NCBI RefSeq assembly: GCF_003719195.1
Contig: NZ_CP024996.1
Location: 1,798,001 to 1,862,000, forward strand
Direction: 5' to 3'
From: Herbaspirillum rubrisubalbicans
GTDB taxonomy: Bacteria > Pseudomonadota > Gammaproteobacteria > Burkholderiales > Burkholderiaceae_D
DNA length: 64,000 bases
Shown: positions 9,642 through 18,305 of the stretch, piece after piece
Layout of the letters: every line of letters begins with the position of its first letter
How positions within the stretch are numbered: the stretch's first letter is position 1
The notes under the pieces: model-generated
Told to the model about the DNA's origin: nothing
Seen by the model: the letters and a program-made list of their open reading frames with translations, nothing else
Databases searched by the model: none
Translations under genes and position numbers: made by a program

Positions 9642-10622
9642 ATGAAACCCAAGATCTTCGTCGCCCGCGCCGTCTTCCCTGAAGTCCTGGCCCGCCTGGA
9701 GCAGCATTTCGAGGTCGAATCCAATCAGGATGACCGCATCTACACGGCCGATGAACTGCAGGCCAAGACGCAGGGCAAGGAGGGCCTCTTCACCACCCCC
9801 AGCGAGCCGGTCACGGCGGCGCTCCTGACCGCCAATCCGCAATTGAAGGCGGTCTGCAACATGGCCGTGGGTTACAACAACATCGACCTGGCCGCCGCCA
9901 CCCAGGCCGGCGTGATGGCCACCAATACCCCCGATGTCTTGAACGAGACCACCGCCGACTTCGGCTGGGCGCTGATGATGGCAGCCGCCCGCCGCATCAC
10001 TGAATCCGAGCACTTCCTGCGCGCCGGCCAGTGGAAGAAATGGAGCTACGACAGCTTCGTCGGCCCCGACATCCACGGCGCCACCCTGGGCATCATCGGC
10101 ATGGGCCGCATCGGCCAGGCCATTGCGCGCCGTTCGCTGGGTTTCGACATGCAGGTGCTATATCACAACCGTTCACGCCTGGCGCCGGAGCTCGAAGCGC
10201 GCGCCAACCACGCCCGTTACGTCAGCAAGGAAGAACTGCTGCGCCAGGCTGATCACGTGGTGCTGGTGCTGCCGTATTCCAAAGAAACCCACCACACCAT
10301 CGCCACGGCCGAACTGGCGCTGATGAAGCCCACTGCCACCCTGACCAACATTGCCCGCGGCGGCATCGTCGATGATGCCGCACTGATCGTGGCGCTGCGT
10401 GAAGGCCGCATCGCTGCGGCCGGGGTGGATGTGTTCGAGAACGAACCGGCCTTCAAGTCCGAATTCCTGGCGCTGTCCAATGTGGTGCTGACCCCGCATA
10501 TCGCCAGCGCTTCCACCCCCACGCGCCTGGCCATGGCCAACTGTGCGGCCGACAACCTGATTGCCGCCTTGTCGGGCCGGCATCCGCCCAACCTGCTCAA
10601 CCCGGACGTGCTCAAGGGCTGA
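9642..10622 (+). CDS. D-2-hydroxyacid dehydrogenase (glyoxylate/hydroxypyruvate reductase type)
   Basis: NAD(P)H-dependent reductase of 2-oxo acids such as glyoxylate or hydroxypyruvate, 326 residues, cytoplasmic. The nucleotide-binding loop is LGIIGMGRIGQAIARR, the catalytic region contains NIARGGIVDD (Arg), the Glu of DVFENEP and the His of LTPHIASAS, the standard R-E-H triad. Closest in layout to GhrB. It follows the antiporter gene after 41 bases and may be co-transcribed. A strong hairpin closes the unit. Confidence 0.92.
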   Translation: MKPKIFVARAVFPEVLARLEQHFEVESNQDDRIYTADELQAKTQGKEGLFTTPSEPVTAALLTANPQLKAVCNMAVGYNNIDLAAATQAGVMATNTPDVLNETTADFGWALMMAAARRITESEHFLRAGQWKKWSYDSFVGPDIHGATLGIIGMGRIGQAIARRSLGFDMQVLYHNRSRLAPELEARANHARYVSKEELLRQADHVVLVLPYSKETHHTIATAELALMKPTATLTNIARGGIVDDAALIVALREGRIAAAGVDVFENEPAFKSEFLALSNVVLTPHIASASTPTRLAMANCAADNLIAALSGRHPPNLLNPDVLKG

Positions 10623-10645
10623 TCCGCAGTCGCCGCGATCAAGCA

Positions 10646-10680
10646 AAACGGGCGCACCTGCCTGGCAGGTGCGCCCGTTT
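10646..10680. terminator. Bidirectional terminator between convergent genes
   Basis: AAACGGGCGCACCTGCC / GGCAGGTGCGCCCGTTT, a near-perfect 16-bp stem. It serves the dehydrogenase on the plus strand and the acyl-CoA-binding protein gene on the minus strand (TTTTGCTTG tail). Confidence 0.9.
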
Positions 10681-10725
10681 CACGGTCCGGCTCTGGCTGT
10701 CGCAAGCGGCAGCACGGGGACTGCA

Positions 10726-10983
10726 TCAACCCTTCAGTTCATTGAAGATGTCGATGTATTCCTGTTGCGCTTCGGCTTGCGGCTTGCCCTTCAAGGCGGC
10801 CCAGGCGTCGAACTTGGCGCGCGCCACGAAGTCGGTCATGCCGGGGCGCTCGCCCTGCACGTCACCGTTGCTGCCCTGCTTGTAGAGGCCGTACATCTTC
10901 AGCAGGGTCATGTTGTCGGGACGCTCGGGCAGGCTCTTGGATTGCGCGACGGCGGCTTCGAACTGTTCTTGCAGGGTGCTCAT
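10726..10983 (-). CDS. Acyl-CoA-binding protein
   Basis: Binds and buffers long-chain acyl-CoA esters in the cytoplasm. The 85-residue protein is a single ACBP four-helix domain, normal length, with the signature LLKMYGLYKQGSNGD (acyl-CoA binding Tyr and Lys) and KFDAWAALKG. It lies 20 bases downstream of the FKBP gene on the same strand, so the two are probably one transcript. GGAGAG before the ATG supports the start. Confidence 0.95.
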   Translation of the reverse strand: MSTLQEQFEAAVAQSKSLPERPDNMTLLKMYGLYKQGSNGDVQGERPGMTDFVARAKFDAWAALKGKPQAEAQQEYIDIFNELKG

Positions 10984-11003
10984 GGGTCTCTCCTCCCGCT
11001 GGC

Positions 11004-11360
11004 TCAGACGGCCAGCAGTTCGACTTCGAAGATCAGGGTGGCATTGGGTGGAATCACGCCGCCGGCGCCGCGGGCGCCATAACCCAGGCCGGCCGGGATG
11101 ATCAGCTTGCGGATGCCGCCGACCTTCATGCCCTGCACGCCTTCGTCCCAGCCCTTGATCACATGGCCAGCACCCAGCGGGAAGGCGAACGGATCGTTGC
11201 GGTCCTTGCTGGAGTCGAACTTGCTGCCGGCCGTGCCGTCGGTATTCTGCAGCCAGCCGGTGTAATGCACCGTGACGTGGCTGCCGGCCTTGGCTTCGTC
11301 GCCCGCGCCAATGTTGATTTCTTCATATTGCAGCCCGGAAGCTGTCGTAGTGATGGACAT
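11004..11360 (-). CDS. FKBP-type peptidyl-prolyl cis-trans isomerase
   Basis: Catalyses proline isomerisation during protein folding. At 118 residues it is a minimal single-domain FKBP without signal peptide, so cytoplasmic. Diagnostic pieces are [40 protein letters not shown] and [28 protein letters not shown], which include the active-site Tyr, Asp, Val-Ile and Trp. AAGGAAACAG precedes the ATG. First gene of a likely two-gene unit with the acyl-CoA-binding protein. Confidence 0.96.
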   Translation of the reverse strand: MSITTTASGLQYEEINIGAGDEAKAGSHVTVHYTGWLQNTDGTAGSKFDSSKDRNDPFAFPLGAGHVIKGWDEGVQGMKVGGIRKLIIPAGLGYGARGAGGVIPPNATLIFEVELLAV

Positions 11361-11672
11361 CTGTTTCCTTTCGGTAAGAGGATGGGTGGTCGGCTGATTT
11401 GCCGAGTTCCTGAGCCAGGCTGATGAGGCGAGATGCTCCGTGGAAACATTCTGTGCGCCAGCCTTTGTCGGCAGTGCCGAAGCGCTGCTGGGGCGGGCGT
11501 CCAGGCTGCCGGTGGCGAGGTGCGACCGGAGCGGCTGGCAGTGTAAACCAAAAATCTAGAATTTTTTCATATTGCCTCTGGGGGTTGTCAGCGGGATGCC
11601 TCTAACAAGCGTTAAGCCGCGAGGACGTGCTTCGTGCACGATGAGATCAGGCATTTTTGAGTAAAGTTCTTC
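11361..11672. other. Divergent intergenic region FKBP / beta-propeller gene
   Basis: 312 bases with no supported gene; an AT-rich patch around 11550-11572 and another just before 11673 are the likely promoter areas. Nothing else recognised. Confidence 0.5.
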
Positions 11673-12656
11673 ATGTTGCGTCGATTCAGCCAACTTTTAT
11701 CCCTTTCCTTGCGTGCAGCCTGTGTCTCGGCCGTCCTTACGGCCTCGGCGCACGCCAATGTGGTGGTGGTGCTCAATTCCGGCGATGCTTCGGTGTCGCT
11801 GCTGGACGAAACCGGCGAGAAGGAGCTCTCGACCTTTTCGGTGGGCAAGGAGCCGCATCACCTGATGGCCACCCCGGACAACAAGTCGCTGATCGTGGCC
11901 AGCGCCACCGGCAACCAGTTGCTGTTCCTGGATCCCAAGACCGGGGCCGTGCAGCGCAAGCTGCCTGACATCATCGATCCCTACCAGATCGGCTTCACCC
12001 CGGACCAGAAATGGTTCGTGGCTACCGGCCTGCGCCTGGACCGGGTCGACGTCTATCGTTATGACGGCCACGACCTGAAGCTGTCCAAGCGCATCCCGCT
12101 GGCCAAGACGCCCAGCCACATCGCCTTCGACAATGACAGCACCACCGCCTTCATCACGCAGCAGGGCAGCGACCAGGTCAGTGCCATCGATCTGGCTACC
12201 CAGCAGGTCAAGTGGACCATGCCCGTGGGCAAGCTGCCCGCCGGCATCATCATGACCCCGGATAACAAGTACTTGCTGGTGGGTATCATGGGGGCCGATT
12301 ACGTGGCCGTGATCGACTGGCGCACCCAGAAGGTGGTCAAGAAGATCAAGACCGGCATTGGCGCCCACAACTTCCGCGGCCAGGGCGACAAGCGTTTCGT
12401 CTATGTCTCCAACCGCGTGGCCAACACCATCAGCGTGCTCGATATGCATACCCTGGAAAACGTCGGCACCATCAAGGTGCCGGGCGGCCCCGACTGCATG
12501 GAAGTGACCTCGGACGGCAAGACCATGTGGGCCACCCTGCGCTGGGTCAAGAAGGTGGCCGTGATCGACCTGGCCAGCCGCTCGGTGACCAAGGTGATCC
12601 CGGTGGGACGTTCGCCGCATGGTATCTACCTGTTCAACCGCGCCCCAGATATCTGA
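11673..12656 (+). CDS. YncE-like secreted beta-propeller protein
   Basis: A 327-residue protein with a signal peptide (residues 1-27, cleaved near ASA-HAN) and repeated blades of the YVTN/YncE type: VVVLNSGDASVSLLDE, HHLMATPDNKSLIVAS, HIAFDNDSTTAFITQQGSDQVSAIDL, GIIMTPDNKYLLVGI, FVYVSNRVANTISVLDM and SPHGIYLFN. About six to seven blades form a periplasmic propeller. The function is not known; relatives have been linked to DNA binding, to quinoprotein pathways and to cell-wall processes. It is the first of four same-strand genes ending with an EI24 membrane protein. Confidence 0.85.
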   Translation: MLRRFSQLLSLSLRAACVSAVLTASAHANVVVVLNSGDASVSLLDETGEKELSTFSVGKEPHHLMATPDNKSLIVASATGNQLLFLDPKTGAVQRKLPDIIDPYQIGFTPDQKWFVATGLRLDRVDVYRYDGHDLKLSKRIPLAKTPSHIAFDNDSTTAFITQQGSDQVSAIDLATQQVKWTMPVGKLPAGIIMTPDNKYLLVGIMGADYVAVIDWRTQKVVKKIKTGIGAHNFRGQGDKRFVYVSNRVANTISVLDMHTLENVGTIKVPGGPDCMEVTSDGKTMWATLRWVKKVAVIDLASRSVTKVIPVGRSPHGIYLFNRAPDI

Positions 12657-12711
12657 GCTCTTAACTCTGAGCTCTGATATCTGATGATCGCTCACCGCTG
12701 ACGACCTATCG

Positions 12712-13542
12712 ATGATGCAGCCCATCTCCAAGAAATCCTTGCGCGGCCTGTGCCTGTTCGCCATCCTGGCAGCCGGCCAGGCCGTGGCGCAATCGGCGGC
12801 GCCGGAAACCCCGGCCGCCCCCGCCTGCAAGGGCAGGATCTACCTGACCTTCGATACCGGCAGCCAGTCCCAGGCCGAACTGATCGAACAGACCCTGCAG
12901 CGCCACCACATCCACGCCACCTTCTTCCTCGCCAACGAAAAGACCATCCACGGCGATTATTCGCTGGATCCGGCCTGGGCGCCGCTGTGGAAGCGCCTGG
13001 TGGCCGAGGGTAACGCGTTTGGCACGCATACCTTCGACCATGTCTACGTGGTGCGCGACCTGCCGGGCGGCAAGATCGAAGTGCGCCCGCAGTTCGGCGC
13101 CCAGGCCGGCAAGAAGCTGCAATGGACCCCGGCCCAGTATTGCGAAGAAATGAAACGGGTCGATGAACGCTTCCAGCAACTGACCGGCCACAAGCTCGAC
13201 CCGCTGTGGCGTGCCCCAGGCGGACGCCTGACCCCCAACCTGCTCAAGGCTGGCCAGGCCTGCGGTTATGCCCACGTGGCCTGGGCGCCGGCCGGTTTTT
13301 CGGGCGATGAACTGCCCAGCGACAAATTCCCCAACGCGATGCTGCTGAAAAAGGCGCTCGACGGCCTCAAGGATGGTGATATCTTCCTTGCCCATATGGG
13401 CATCTGGTCGCGCCAGGATCCGTGGGCGCCGGCGGTGCTGGAACCCTTGATCAGCGGGCTGGAGCAGAAGGGCTTCTGCTTTGCCACGCTGCGCGAGCAC
13501 CCGGCCTATCGCCACCTGTTCGTGGCCGGCAAGGAACACTGA
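12712..13542 (+). CDS. Polysaccharide deacetylase family protein with altered metal motif
   Basis: Secreted NodB-fold (CE4) protein, 276 residues, signal peptide about 1-24 (AGQAVAQ). Motif 1 reads YLTFDTG where most CE4 enzymes have TFDDG, so the metal-binding aspartate is threonine; motif 2 is GTHTFDH, keeping both histidines. Later motifs include LDPLWRAPGGRL and DIFLAHMGIWSRQDP (catalytic His region). PdaA-type enzymes tolerate a change at the same position (TFDNG), so activity is possible. The substrate could be peptidoglycan or a surface polysaccharide. It follows the propeller gene after 55 bases. Confidence 0.85.
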   Translation: MMQPISKKSLRGLCLFAILAAGQAVAQSAAPETPAAPACKGRIYLTFDTGSQSQAELIEQTLQRHHIHATFFLANEKTIHGDYSLDPAWAPLWKRLVAEGNAFGTHTFDHVYVVRDLPGGKIEVRPQFGAQAGKKLQWTPAQYCEEMKRVDERFQQLTGHKLDPLWRAPGGRLTPNLLKAGQACGYAHVAWAPAGFSGDELPSDKFPNAMLLKKALDGLKDGDIFLAHMGIWSRQDPWAPAVLEPLISGLEQKGFCFATLREHPAYRHLFVAGKEH

Positions 13543-13623
13543 AGCCCGCCGCAAGTCCAAGCCGGCGCCGGCCCAGGGGAGGGGAGTCGGTGCCGTCAAT
13601 GTCATACCGTACCAAAGCTATTC

Positions 13624-14610
13624 ATGATCCAGACCATTTCCGACCTCTTTGCCGCCGTCCAGGGCTGGCTGTTCCAAGCCGTGGTGCAACCGCTGGTGTT
13701 TTTCATCGGCATGGGGGAGTTCGTCGAAGAAGCCTTCACCGGCACCGAATTCGTCCTGGTGGGTATCTGCGAACTGGTGATCCTGTTCCTGATCCTGCGC
13801 CCGCTGGAGTCCATGATCCCGGTCCATCCCATCACCGACCCGCGCGCCCGCTGGAACGACTTCATCTATACCGTACTGCAGCGCCTGGGCATCATCCCCA
13901 TCATCGCCTTCCTGCTGCTGGACCCGGCCCTGTCCTATCTGTCCGAGGCGCTGCACCTGGAAGGCTGGGGCACCTTCAATCTGGACCAGATCTGGCCCGG
14001 CGTAACCGACCGCGCGCTGGTGAGCTTCCTGCTTTACATGGTGGTGCTGGACCTGTGTGAATATCTCTACCACTGGGCCCAGCACAATGTGCGCTGGATG
14101 TGGGCGCTGCACAGCCTGCACCACAGCCAGCAGAACATGAACCTGTGGAGCGACGACCGCAACCACATGCTGGACAACCTGGTGCACGACATCATCTTTG
14201 GCCTGATCGCCGTGCTGATCGGCGTGGAGCCCTCGCAATACATCCTGCTGGTCTCGCTCTCGCGCATGTTGCAAAGCCTGCAGCACGCCAATGTACGTAT
14301 CCATTTCGGCCGCATCGGCGAATACCTGCTGGTGTCGCCGCGCTTCCATCGCACCCACCACGCCATTGGCCTGGGCCATGAAAGCCGCGGACGCAATTCC
14401 CTGGGCGGGCACAACTTCGCGGTGCTGTTGCCGATCTGGGATGTGCTCTTCCGTACCGCCCACTTCAGCCAGGGCTTTGCCATGACCGGCGTGCGCGATC
14501 AACTGCCGCCCCCGGCCGGCAAGGGGCGCGACTATGGACGCGGCTTCTGGGCGCAGCAGTGGCTGGGTCTGAAGCGCCTGGTCGAATTCACCCGCAGGAA
14601 GCCCCGCTGA
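13624..14610 (+). CDS. Sterol desaturase/fatty acid hydroxylase family membrane protein
   Basis: Integral membrane di-iron oxygenase-like protein, 328 residues. It has several N-terminal hydrophobic segments and the histidine boxes HWAQH, HSLHHS and HRTHH that bind iron in fatty-acid hydroxylases and sterol desaturases, followed by GHNFAVLLPIWDVLFRT. The probable role is hydroxylation or desaturation of a membrane lipid; the substrate is unknown. The stop overlaps the next start (TGATG), so it is translationally coupled to the EI24-type gene. Confidence 0.88.
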   Translation: MIQTISDLFAAVQGWLFQAVVQPLVFFIGMGEFVEEAFTGTEFVLVGICELVILFLILRPLESMIPVHPITDPRARWNDFIYTVLQRLGIIPIIAFLLLDPALSYLSEALHLEGWGTFNLDQIWPGVTDRALVSFLLYMVVLDLCEYLYHWAQHNVRWMWALHSLHHSQQNMNLWSDDRNHMLDNLVHDIIFGLIAVLIGVEPSQYILLVSLSRMLQSLQHANVRIHFGRIGEYLLVSPRFHRTHHAIGLGHESRGRNSLGGHNFAVLLPIWDVLFRTAHFSQGFAMTGVRDQLPPPAGKGRDYGRGFWAQQWLGLKRLVEFTRRKPR

Positions 14611-15455
14611 TGCGTCTGTTCCTGGCTTCCTTCGGGCGCGCCTTGCTGGCGCAACTGCACATCCGCATGTTGTGGCTGACGGTGCTGCCCTTCGTCGTTT
14701 CGCTGGCGCTGTGGGCAGTGTGCCTGTGGCTGGGCTTGCAACCCATCATCGATTGGCTGCAAGCCTATTTCGTGGCCAATAGCATGTTCGGCGAGATCGG
14801 CAGCATGTTGGCCTGGTTCGGCATGAGTGCGCTGAAAACCGTACTGGTGCCGCTGCTGGCGATGTGGACCCTGCTGCCGCTGATGATCCTCACCGCCCTG
14901 GTCTTCGTGGGGCTGTTCACCATCCCGGCCATCGCCCGCCACATCGGCGCGCGCCACTATCCCATGCTGGAGAAGCGCCATGGCGGCAGCGTCGCCGGCA
15001 GTCTCTGGACTTCGCTGTGGTGCTTCGCCGTCTTCACCATCTTGTGGCTGGCCACGATCTGGGTCTTCCTGATCCCGCCGCTGGCCTTCGTGCTCCATTC
15101 GCTGCTGTGGGGCTGGCTGACCTATCGCGTCATGGCCTATGACACCCTGGCCGACTACGCCAGCGCCGAAGAGCGGCGCGTCGTGCTGCACCTGCATCGC
15201 TGGCCACTGCTGCTGGTGGGCACCATCGCCGGCGCTCTGGGGGCGGCTCCCACCTTGCTGTGGCTGGGTGGGGTGCTGTCGGTGATCCTGCTGCCGGCCC
15301 TGGCGGCGGTGGCGATCTGGCTGTATGTGCTGGTGTTCGTGTTTACCGCCCTGTGGTTCCAGTTCTACTGCCTGGAAGCGCTGCTGCGCTATCGCAACGG
15401 CCAGGCCCCCGATGGCCCGCCCGATGGCGAAGTCCTCGACGTGACACCCGGTTGA
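14610..15455 (+). CDS. EI24 domain (CysZ-like) membrane protein
   Basis: A 281-residue integral membrane protein with about six hydrophobic segments, resembling the EI24/CysZ family (MRLFLASFGRALLAQLHIRMLWLTVLPF, then PPLAFVLHSLLWGWLTYRVMAYDTLADYAS, the conserved stretch of the family). CysZ proteins move sulfate, but many EI24 homologues have no known function and this one is not near sulfur genes. The ATG at 14610 overlaps the TGA of the hydroxylase gene by one base, which supports this start and joint translation. Confidence 0.85.
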   Translation: MRLFLASFGRALLAQLHIRMLWLTVLPFVVSLALWAVCLWLGLQPIIDWLQAYFVANSMFGEIGSMLAWFGMSALKTVLVPLLAMWTLLPLMILTALVFVGLFTIPAIARHIGARHYPMLEKRHGGSVAGSLWTSLWCFAVFTILWLATIWVFLIPPLAFVLHSLLWGWLTYRVMAYDTLADYASAEERRVVLHLHRWPLLLVGTIAGALGAAPTLLWLGGVLSVILLPALAAVAIWLYVLVFVFTALWFQFYCLEALLRYRNGQAPDGPPDGEVLDVTPG

Positions 15456-15556
15456 CGCGCAACACGGCAGGGCCGGGTAGGGTGGTCGCTGCCGTGGTGC
15501 AGCTGAATCGGGCATAATCGCCGCAGTGTTTCATCAACTTTCGGGCAGACAGACTC

Positions 15557-16363
15557 ATGGCATTCGGACTGATCATCATCGGCGACGAGATCCTCTCGGG
15601 CCGCCGCATCGACAAGCACTTCCCCAAGGTCTTGGAGTTGCTCAGCCAGCGTGGCCTGCAACTCTCCTGGGCCGAATACATCGGCGATGAGCGCGAGCGC
15701 ATCACCGCGACCTTGAAGCGCACCCTGGCCAGCGGCGACGTGGTGTTCTGCACCGGCGGCATCGGTGCCACGCCCGACGACCATACCCGCCAGTGCGCCG
15801 CCGCCGCGCTCGGTGTACCGCTGGCACTGCATCCCGAGGCCAAGGAAAAGATCCAGGAACGCATCGCTGACATGGCCCGTGAAGCGGGGGCCACGCCCGA
15901 CTTCGAGACGGCCGACAACCTGCATCGCCTGAAGATGGGTGAATTCCCGCAAGGCGCTTCCATCATCCCCAATCCCTACAACAAGATCCCCGGCTTCTGG
16001 GTGCGCAATACCAGCGGCGAGGGTGCACATTACTTCGCGCCCGGTTTCCCGGTGATGGCCTGGCCGATGTTCGAGTGGGTGCTGGAAACCCATTACGCCG
16101 ACCAGTTCCACCGCCAGGCCTGGGCCGAGCGCTCCATGCTGGTGTTCGAGGCGATGGAATCGACCCTGACCCCGCTGATGGAAGCCATCGAGGCGCAATT
16201 CCCGCTGGTGAAGGTATTCAGCCTGCCGCACGTGGGCGATGCCCAGACGCGCCGCCACATCGACCTCGGCGTCAAGGGCGATCCGGCCCAGGTGGAAGCG
16301 GCCTTCGTCCAGATGCAGGAAGGCTTGCGCGCATTGCGGGCTGAGTACCAGCTCAGCGCCTGA
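15557..16363 (+). CDS. Competence/damage-inducible protein A-like (CinA N-terminal) protein
   Basis: Single MoCF-biosynthesis/molybdopterin-binding domain protein of 268 residues. Family motifs are GLIIIGDEILSGRRIDKH, FCTGGIGATPDDHTRQ and the end-loop PGFPVMAWPM. It has only the N-terminal domain of CinA and lacks the C-terminal nicotinamide-mononucleotide deamidase domain, so NMN deamidation should not be assumed. The role in the cell is unclear. Single gene; a short intergenic region upstream carries its promoter. Confidence 0.88.
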   Translation: MAFGLIIIGDEILSGRRIDKHFPKVLELLSQRGLQLSWAEYIGDERERITATLKRTLASGDVVFCTGGIGATPDDHTRQCAAAALGVPLALHPEAKEKIQERIADMAREAGATPDFETADNLHRLKMGEFPQGASIIPNPYNKIPGFWVRNTSGEGAHYFAPGFPVMAWPMFEWVLETHYADQFHRQAWAERSMLVFEAMESTLTPLMEAIEAQFPLVKVFSLPHVGDAQTRRHIDLGVKGDPAQVEAAFVQMQEGLRALRAEYQLSA

Positions 16364-16406
16364 GCCTCATCGCCTGGTTCATCCAGCGCAGGCGACAGGC
16401 GAAAAA

Positions 16407-16430
16407 AATGCCCCGGAGATCCGGGGCATT
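16407..16430. terminator. Bidirectional terminator, cinA-like / phasin
   Basis: AATGCCCCGG AGAT CCGGGGCATT, perfect 10-bp stem between convergent genes; on the minus strand it is followed by TTTTTTTCGCC, giving the phasin gene a textbook terminator. Confidence 0.9.
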
Positions 16431-16452
16431 GTCGTCCGTAGGCTAGCTGCGG

Positions 16453-17016
16453 TTACTTCTTGGCAGCGCGGCTGACCTTGGCACCGGCCTGGGAGATTTG
16501 CTCCACGGCGTTGGTGACGTTGGCTTCCAGCACTTCGGCGGCTTGCTTGGCGTTCTTGGTGAACTGTTCGTAGCCAGCGCTCAGGTTGCCAATGGTGGAC
16601 TTCAGGATCGAGATGGCTTGCTCGGAACCGGCCGGGGCATTCTTGGCGGCTTCGTCGATCATTGCCACGACCTTGCGGTTGACTTCGGCGATCTGGGCCT
16701 CGGCAGCCTTGGTCAGTTCAGCCTGGGTGCTGGAGAAAATGCCGCTCAAGTGACGGCCATAGGCCACCGACTTTTCCAGCGTCGGCTGGGCGTGCGAGCT
16801 GGTCAGGGTGAAGAATTCCTGGGGATCCTTGGCTGCGAACAGCTTCTGGGCAGCGGCCTGGCTTTCTTCGAGCGAGGACTTGGCGGCCTTCAGATTCAGG
16901 TCCACCAGTTTTTCCACGCCTTCAAAAGTCTTGGCCGCCAGCTGGCTGAACAGCGCGAGTTGTGCTTCGGCATTGGCTTTGGCAGCAGCGGAAAATTGCT
17001 CGGTGTAGGTCGTCAT
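16453..17016 (-). CDS. phaP: Phasin (PHA granule-associated protein)
   Basis: Coats polyhydroxybutyrate granules and limits their coalescence. The 187-residue protein matches the phasin-2 family: MTTYTEQFSAAAKANAEAQLALFSQLAAKTFEGVEKLVDLNLKA, followed by long amphipathic alanine-rich helices and a lysine-rich end (SRAAKK). AGAAGGATG lies before the ATG at 17016; the frame stays open further upstream but that part looks non-coding. It belongs functionally with the depolymerase at 1826-3061. Confidence 0.94.
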   Translation of the reverse strand: MTTYTEQFSAAAKANAEAQLALFSQLAAKTFEGVEKLVDLNLKAAKSSLEESQAAAQKLFAAKDPQEFFTLTSSHAQPTLEKSVAYGRHLSGIFSSTQAELTKAAEAQIAEVNRKVVAMIDEAAKNAPAGSEQAISILKSTIGNLSAGYEQFTKNAKQAAEVLEANVTNAVEQISQAGAKVSRAAKK

Positions 17017-17393
17017 GTTGAAACATCCTTCTCGTTGATGGGTTGATGAACAAGGCAGCGACTGTGATTGCTTACGGACCAATCTGTAATGAAAGGTGGA
17101 TCTCCGATGTAATTTCTTCTTTGAATATGATGCGATGCACAAGGGCGATTCTAGTTCAATCATGCATAAAGTCAAACGTTTCATCGCGCGGGAATCCGGG
17201 AAAAGCGCTTCAAAGTTGATCCAAGTCTAATCAAGGACTTAGCATATTTGATTCAGAGATATCATTCCCAGAAATAGTGCAAGCTCAACGACTGAATCAG
17301 GTTATCAGTTAAGCCCTCGCAATCGTTTGCGCTTCCTTGTAAACGGATTTGTTGCACTGCAAGAGGTGGTGTGCAAATAAACGGAAGATAAGT
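17017..17393. other. Divergent intergenic region phaP / deacetylase-like gene
   Basis: 377 bases, AT-rich (17090-17340), with no supported gene. It must carry the phaP promoter. Two TGC-rich dyads, TGCATCGCA (minus strand, near 17129-17140) and TTGCACTGCAA (17352-17362), resemble the TGC…GCA pattern bound by PhaR-type repressors in related bacteria; this is only a candidate. Confidence 0.35.
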
Positions 17394-18305
17394 GTGAAAG
17401 TTTTTTACAGCGACCATTTTGTATTGCCCCTGCCACCCGGCCACCGCTTCCCCATGGTCAAGTACCGCATGATCCGCGAAGGTGCGATCCAGGCCGTACC
17501 GGACCTGGAACTGTATGAAGCCCAGCCGGCCAGCGATGGCGAACTGGCGCTGGCGCACCACCCGGACTATATCGCCCGCGTCAGTCAAGGCTTGTTGAGC
17601 CCGGCCGAGCAGCGCGAGATCGGCTTTCCCTGGACGCCGCAGATGGTGGAGCGCTCGCGCCGTTCGGCCGGCGCCACCATTGCTGCCTGCCGTGCCGCCT
17701 TCGAGCAAGGCGTGGCGGTCAACCTGGCTGGCGGCACCCATCACGCCTATGCCGACCATGGGGCGGGTTTCTGCGTCTTCAATGATGCCGCCATCGCTGC
17801 GCGCCTGATGCAGGCCGAACGCCGCGCCGCGCGCGTGGCTATCGTCGACCTGGATGTACACCAGGGCAATGGCAGCGCCGCCATCCTGGCGCGGGATGAC
17901 TCGGTGTTCACCTTGTCGCTGCACGGACAGAACAATTATCCCTTCGACAAAGAACAGAGCGACCTCGACCTCGCTCTTCCCGATGGCGTCGGCGATGACG
18001 ATTACCTGCACGCCCTGCGGGGGGCCTTACAGCAACTGCAGCAGCGTTTTGCCCCGCAGTTGCTGATCTACCTGGCTGGTGCCGACCCGCACGAAGGCGA
18101 CCGCCTGGGCAAGATGAAGCTGACTCTGGCCGGCTTGGCGGCGCGCGATGAGACCGTCTTCAACTATGCCCATGAGCACAAAATCCCGGTTGCGGTTACG
18201 ATGGCGGGCGGCTACGGCAGAGATATCGAACAAACCGTCGCCGTACATCTACAAACGATAAGACTCGCCAGCCTCCACGCTACTCGCTGGAGCACACCGA
18301 GATGA
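17394..18305 (+). CDS. Histone deacetylase-like amidohydrolase (acetylpolyamine amidohydrolase family)
   Basis: Zinc amidohydrolase of the class II HDAC/AcuC/APAH superfamily, 303 residues. Visible motifs: GGTHHAYADHGAGFCVFNDAAIAA (catalytic His pair), VAIVDLDVHQGNGSA (zinc ligands Asp and His), YLAGADPHEGDRLGKM (third zinc ligand Asp) and TMAGGYGRD. Natural substrates are unknown; acetylated small amines or proteins are likely. The start is GTG 17394 (VKVFYSDHF) with CGGAAG upstream. The stop overlaps the ATG of the following exporter gene by four bases, so the two may act together on the same compound. Confidence 0.9.
   Translation: MKVFYSDHFVLPLPPGHRFPMVKYRMIREGAIQAVPDLELYEAQPASDGELALAHHPDYIARVSQGLLSPAEQREIGFPWTPQMVERSRRSAGATIAACRAAFEQGVAVNLAGGTHHAYADHGAGFCVFNDAAIAARLMQAERRAARVAIVDLDVHQGNGSAAILARDDSVFTLSLHGQNNYPFDKEQSDLDLALPDGVGDDDYLHALRGALQQLQQRFAPQLLIYLAGADPHEGDRLGKMKLTLAGLAARDETVFNYAHEHKIPVAVTMAGGYGRDIEQTVAVHLQTIRLASLHATRWSTPR

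Noticed and set aside
12645..12695. Short direct and inverted repeats (GATATCTGA, CTGAGCTCT) between the propeller and deacetylase genes
   Set aside because: Low-complexity duplications with no terminator tail or promoter match; too short to interpret.
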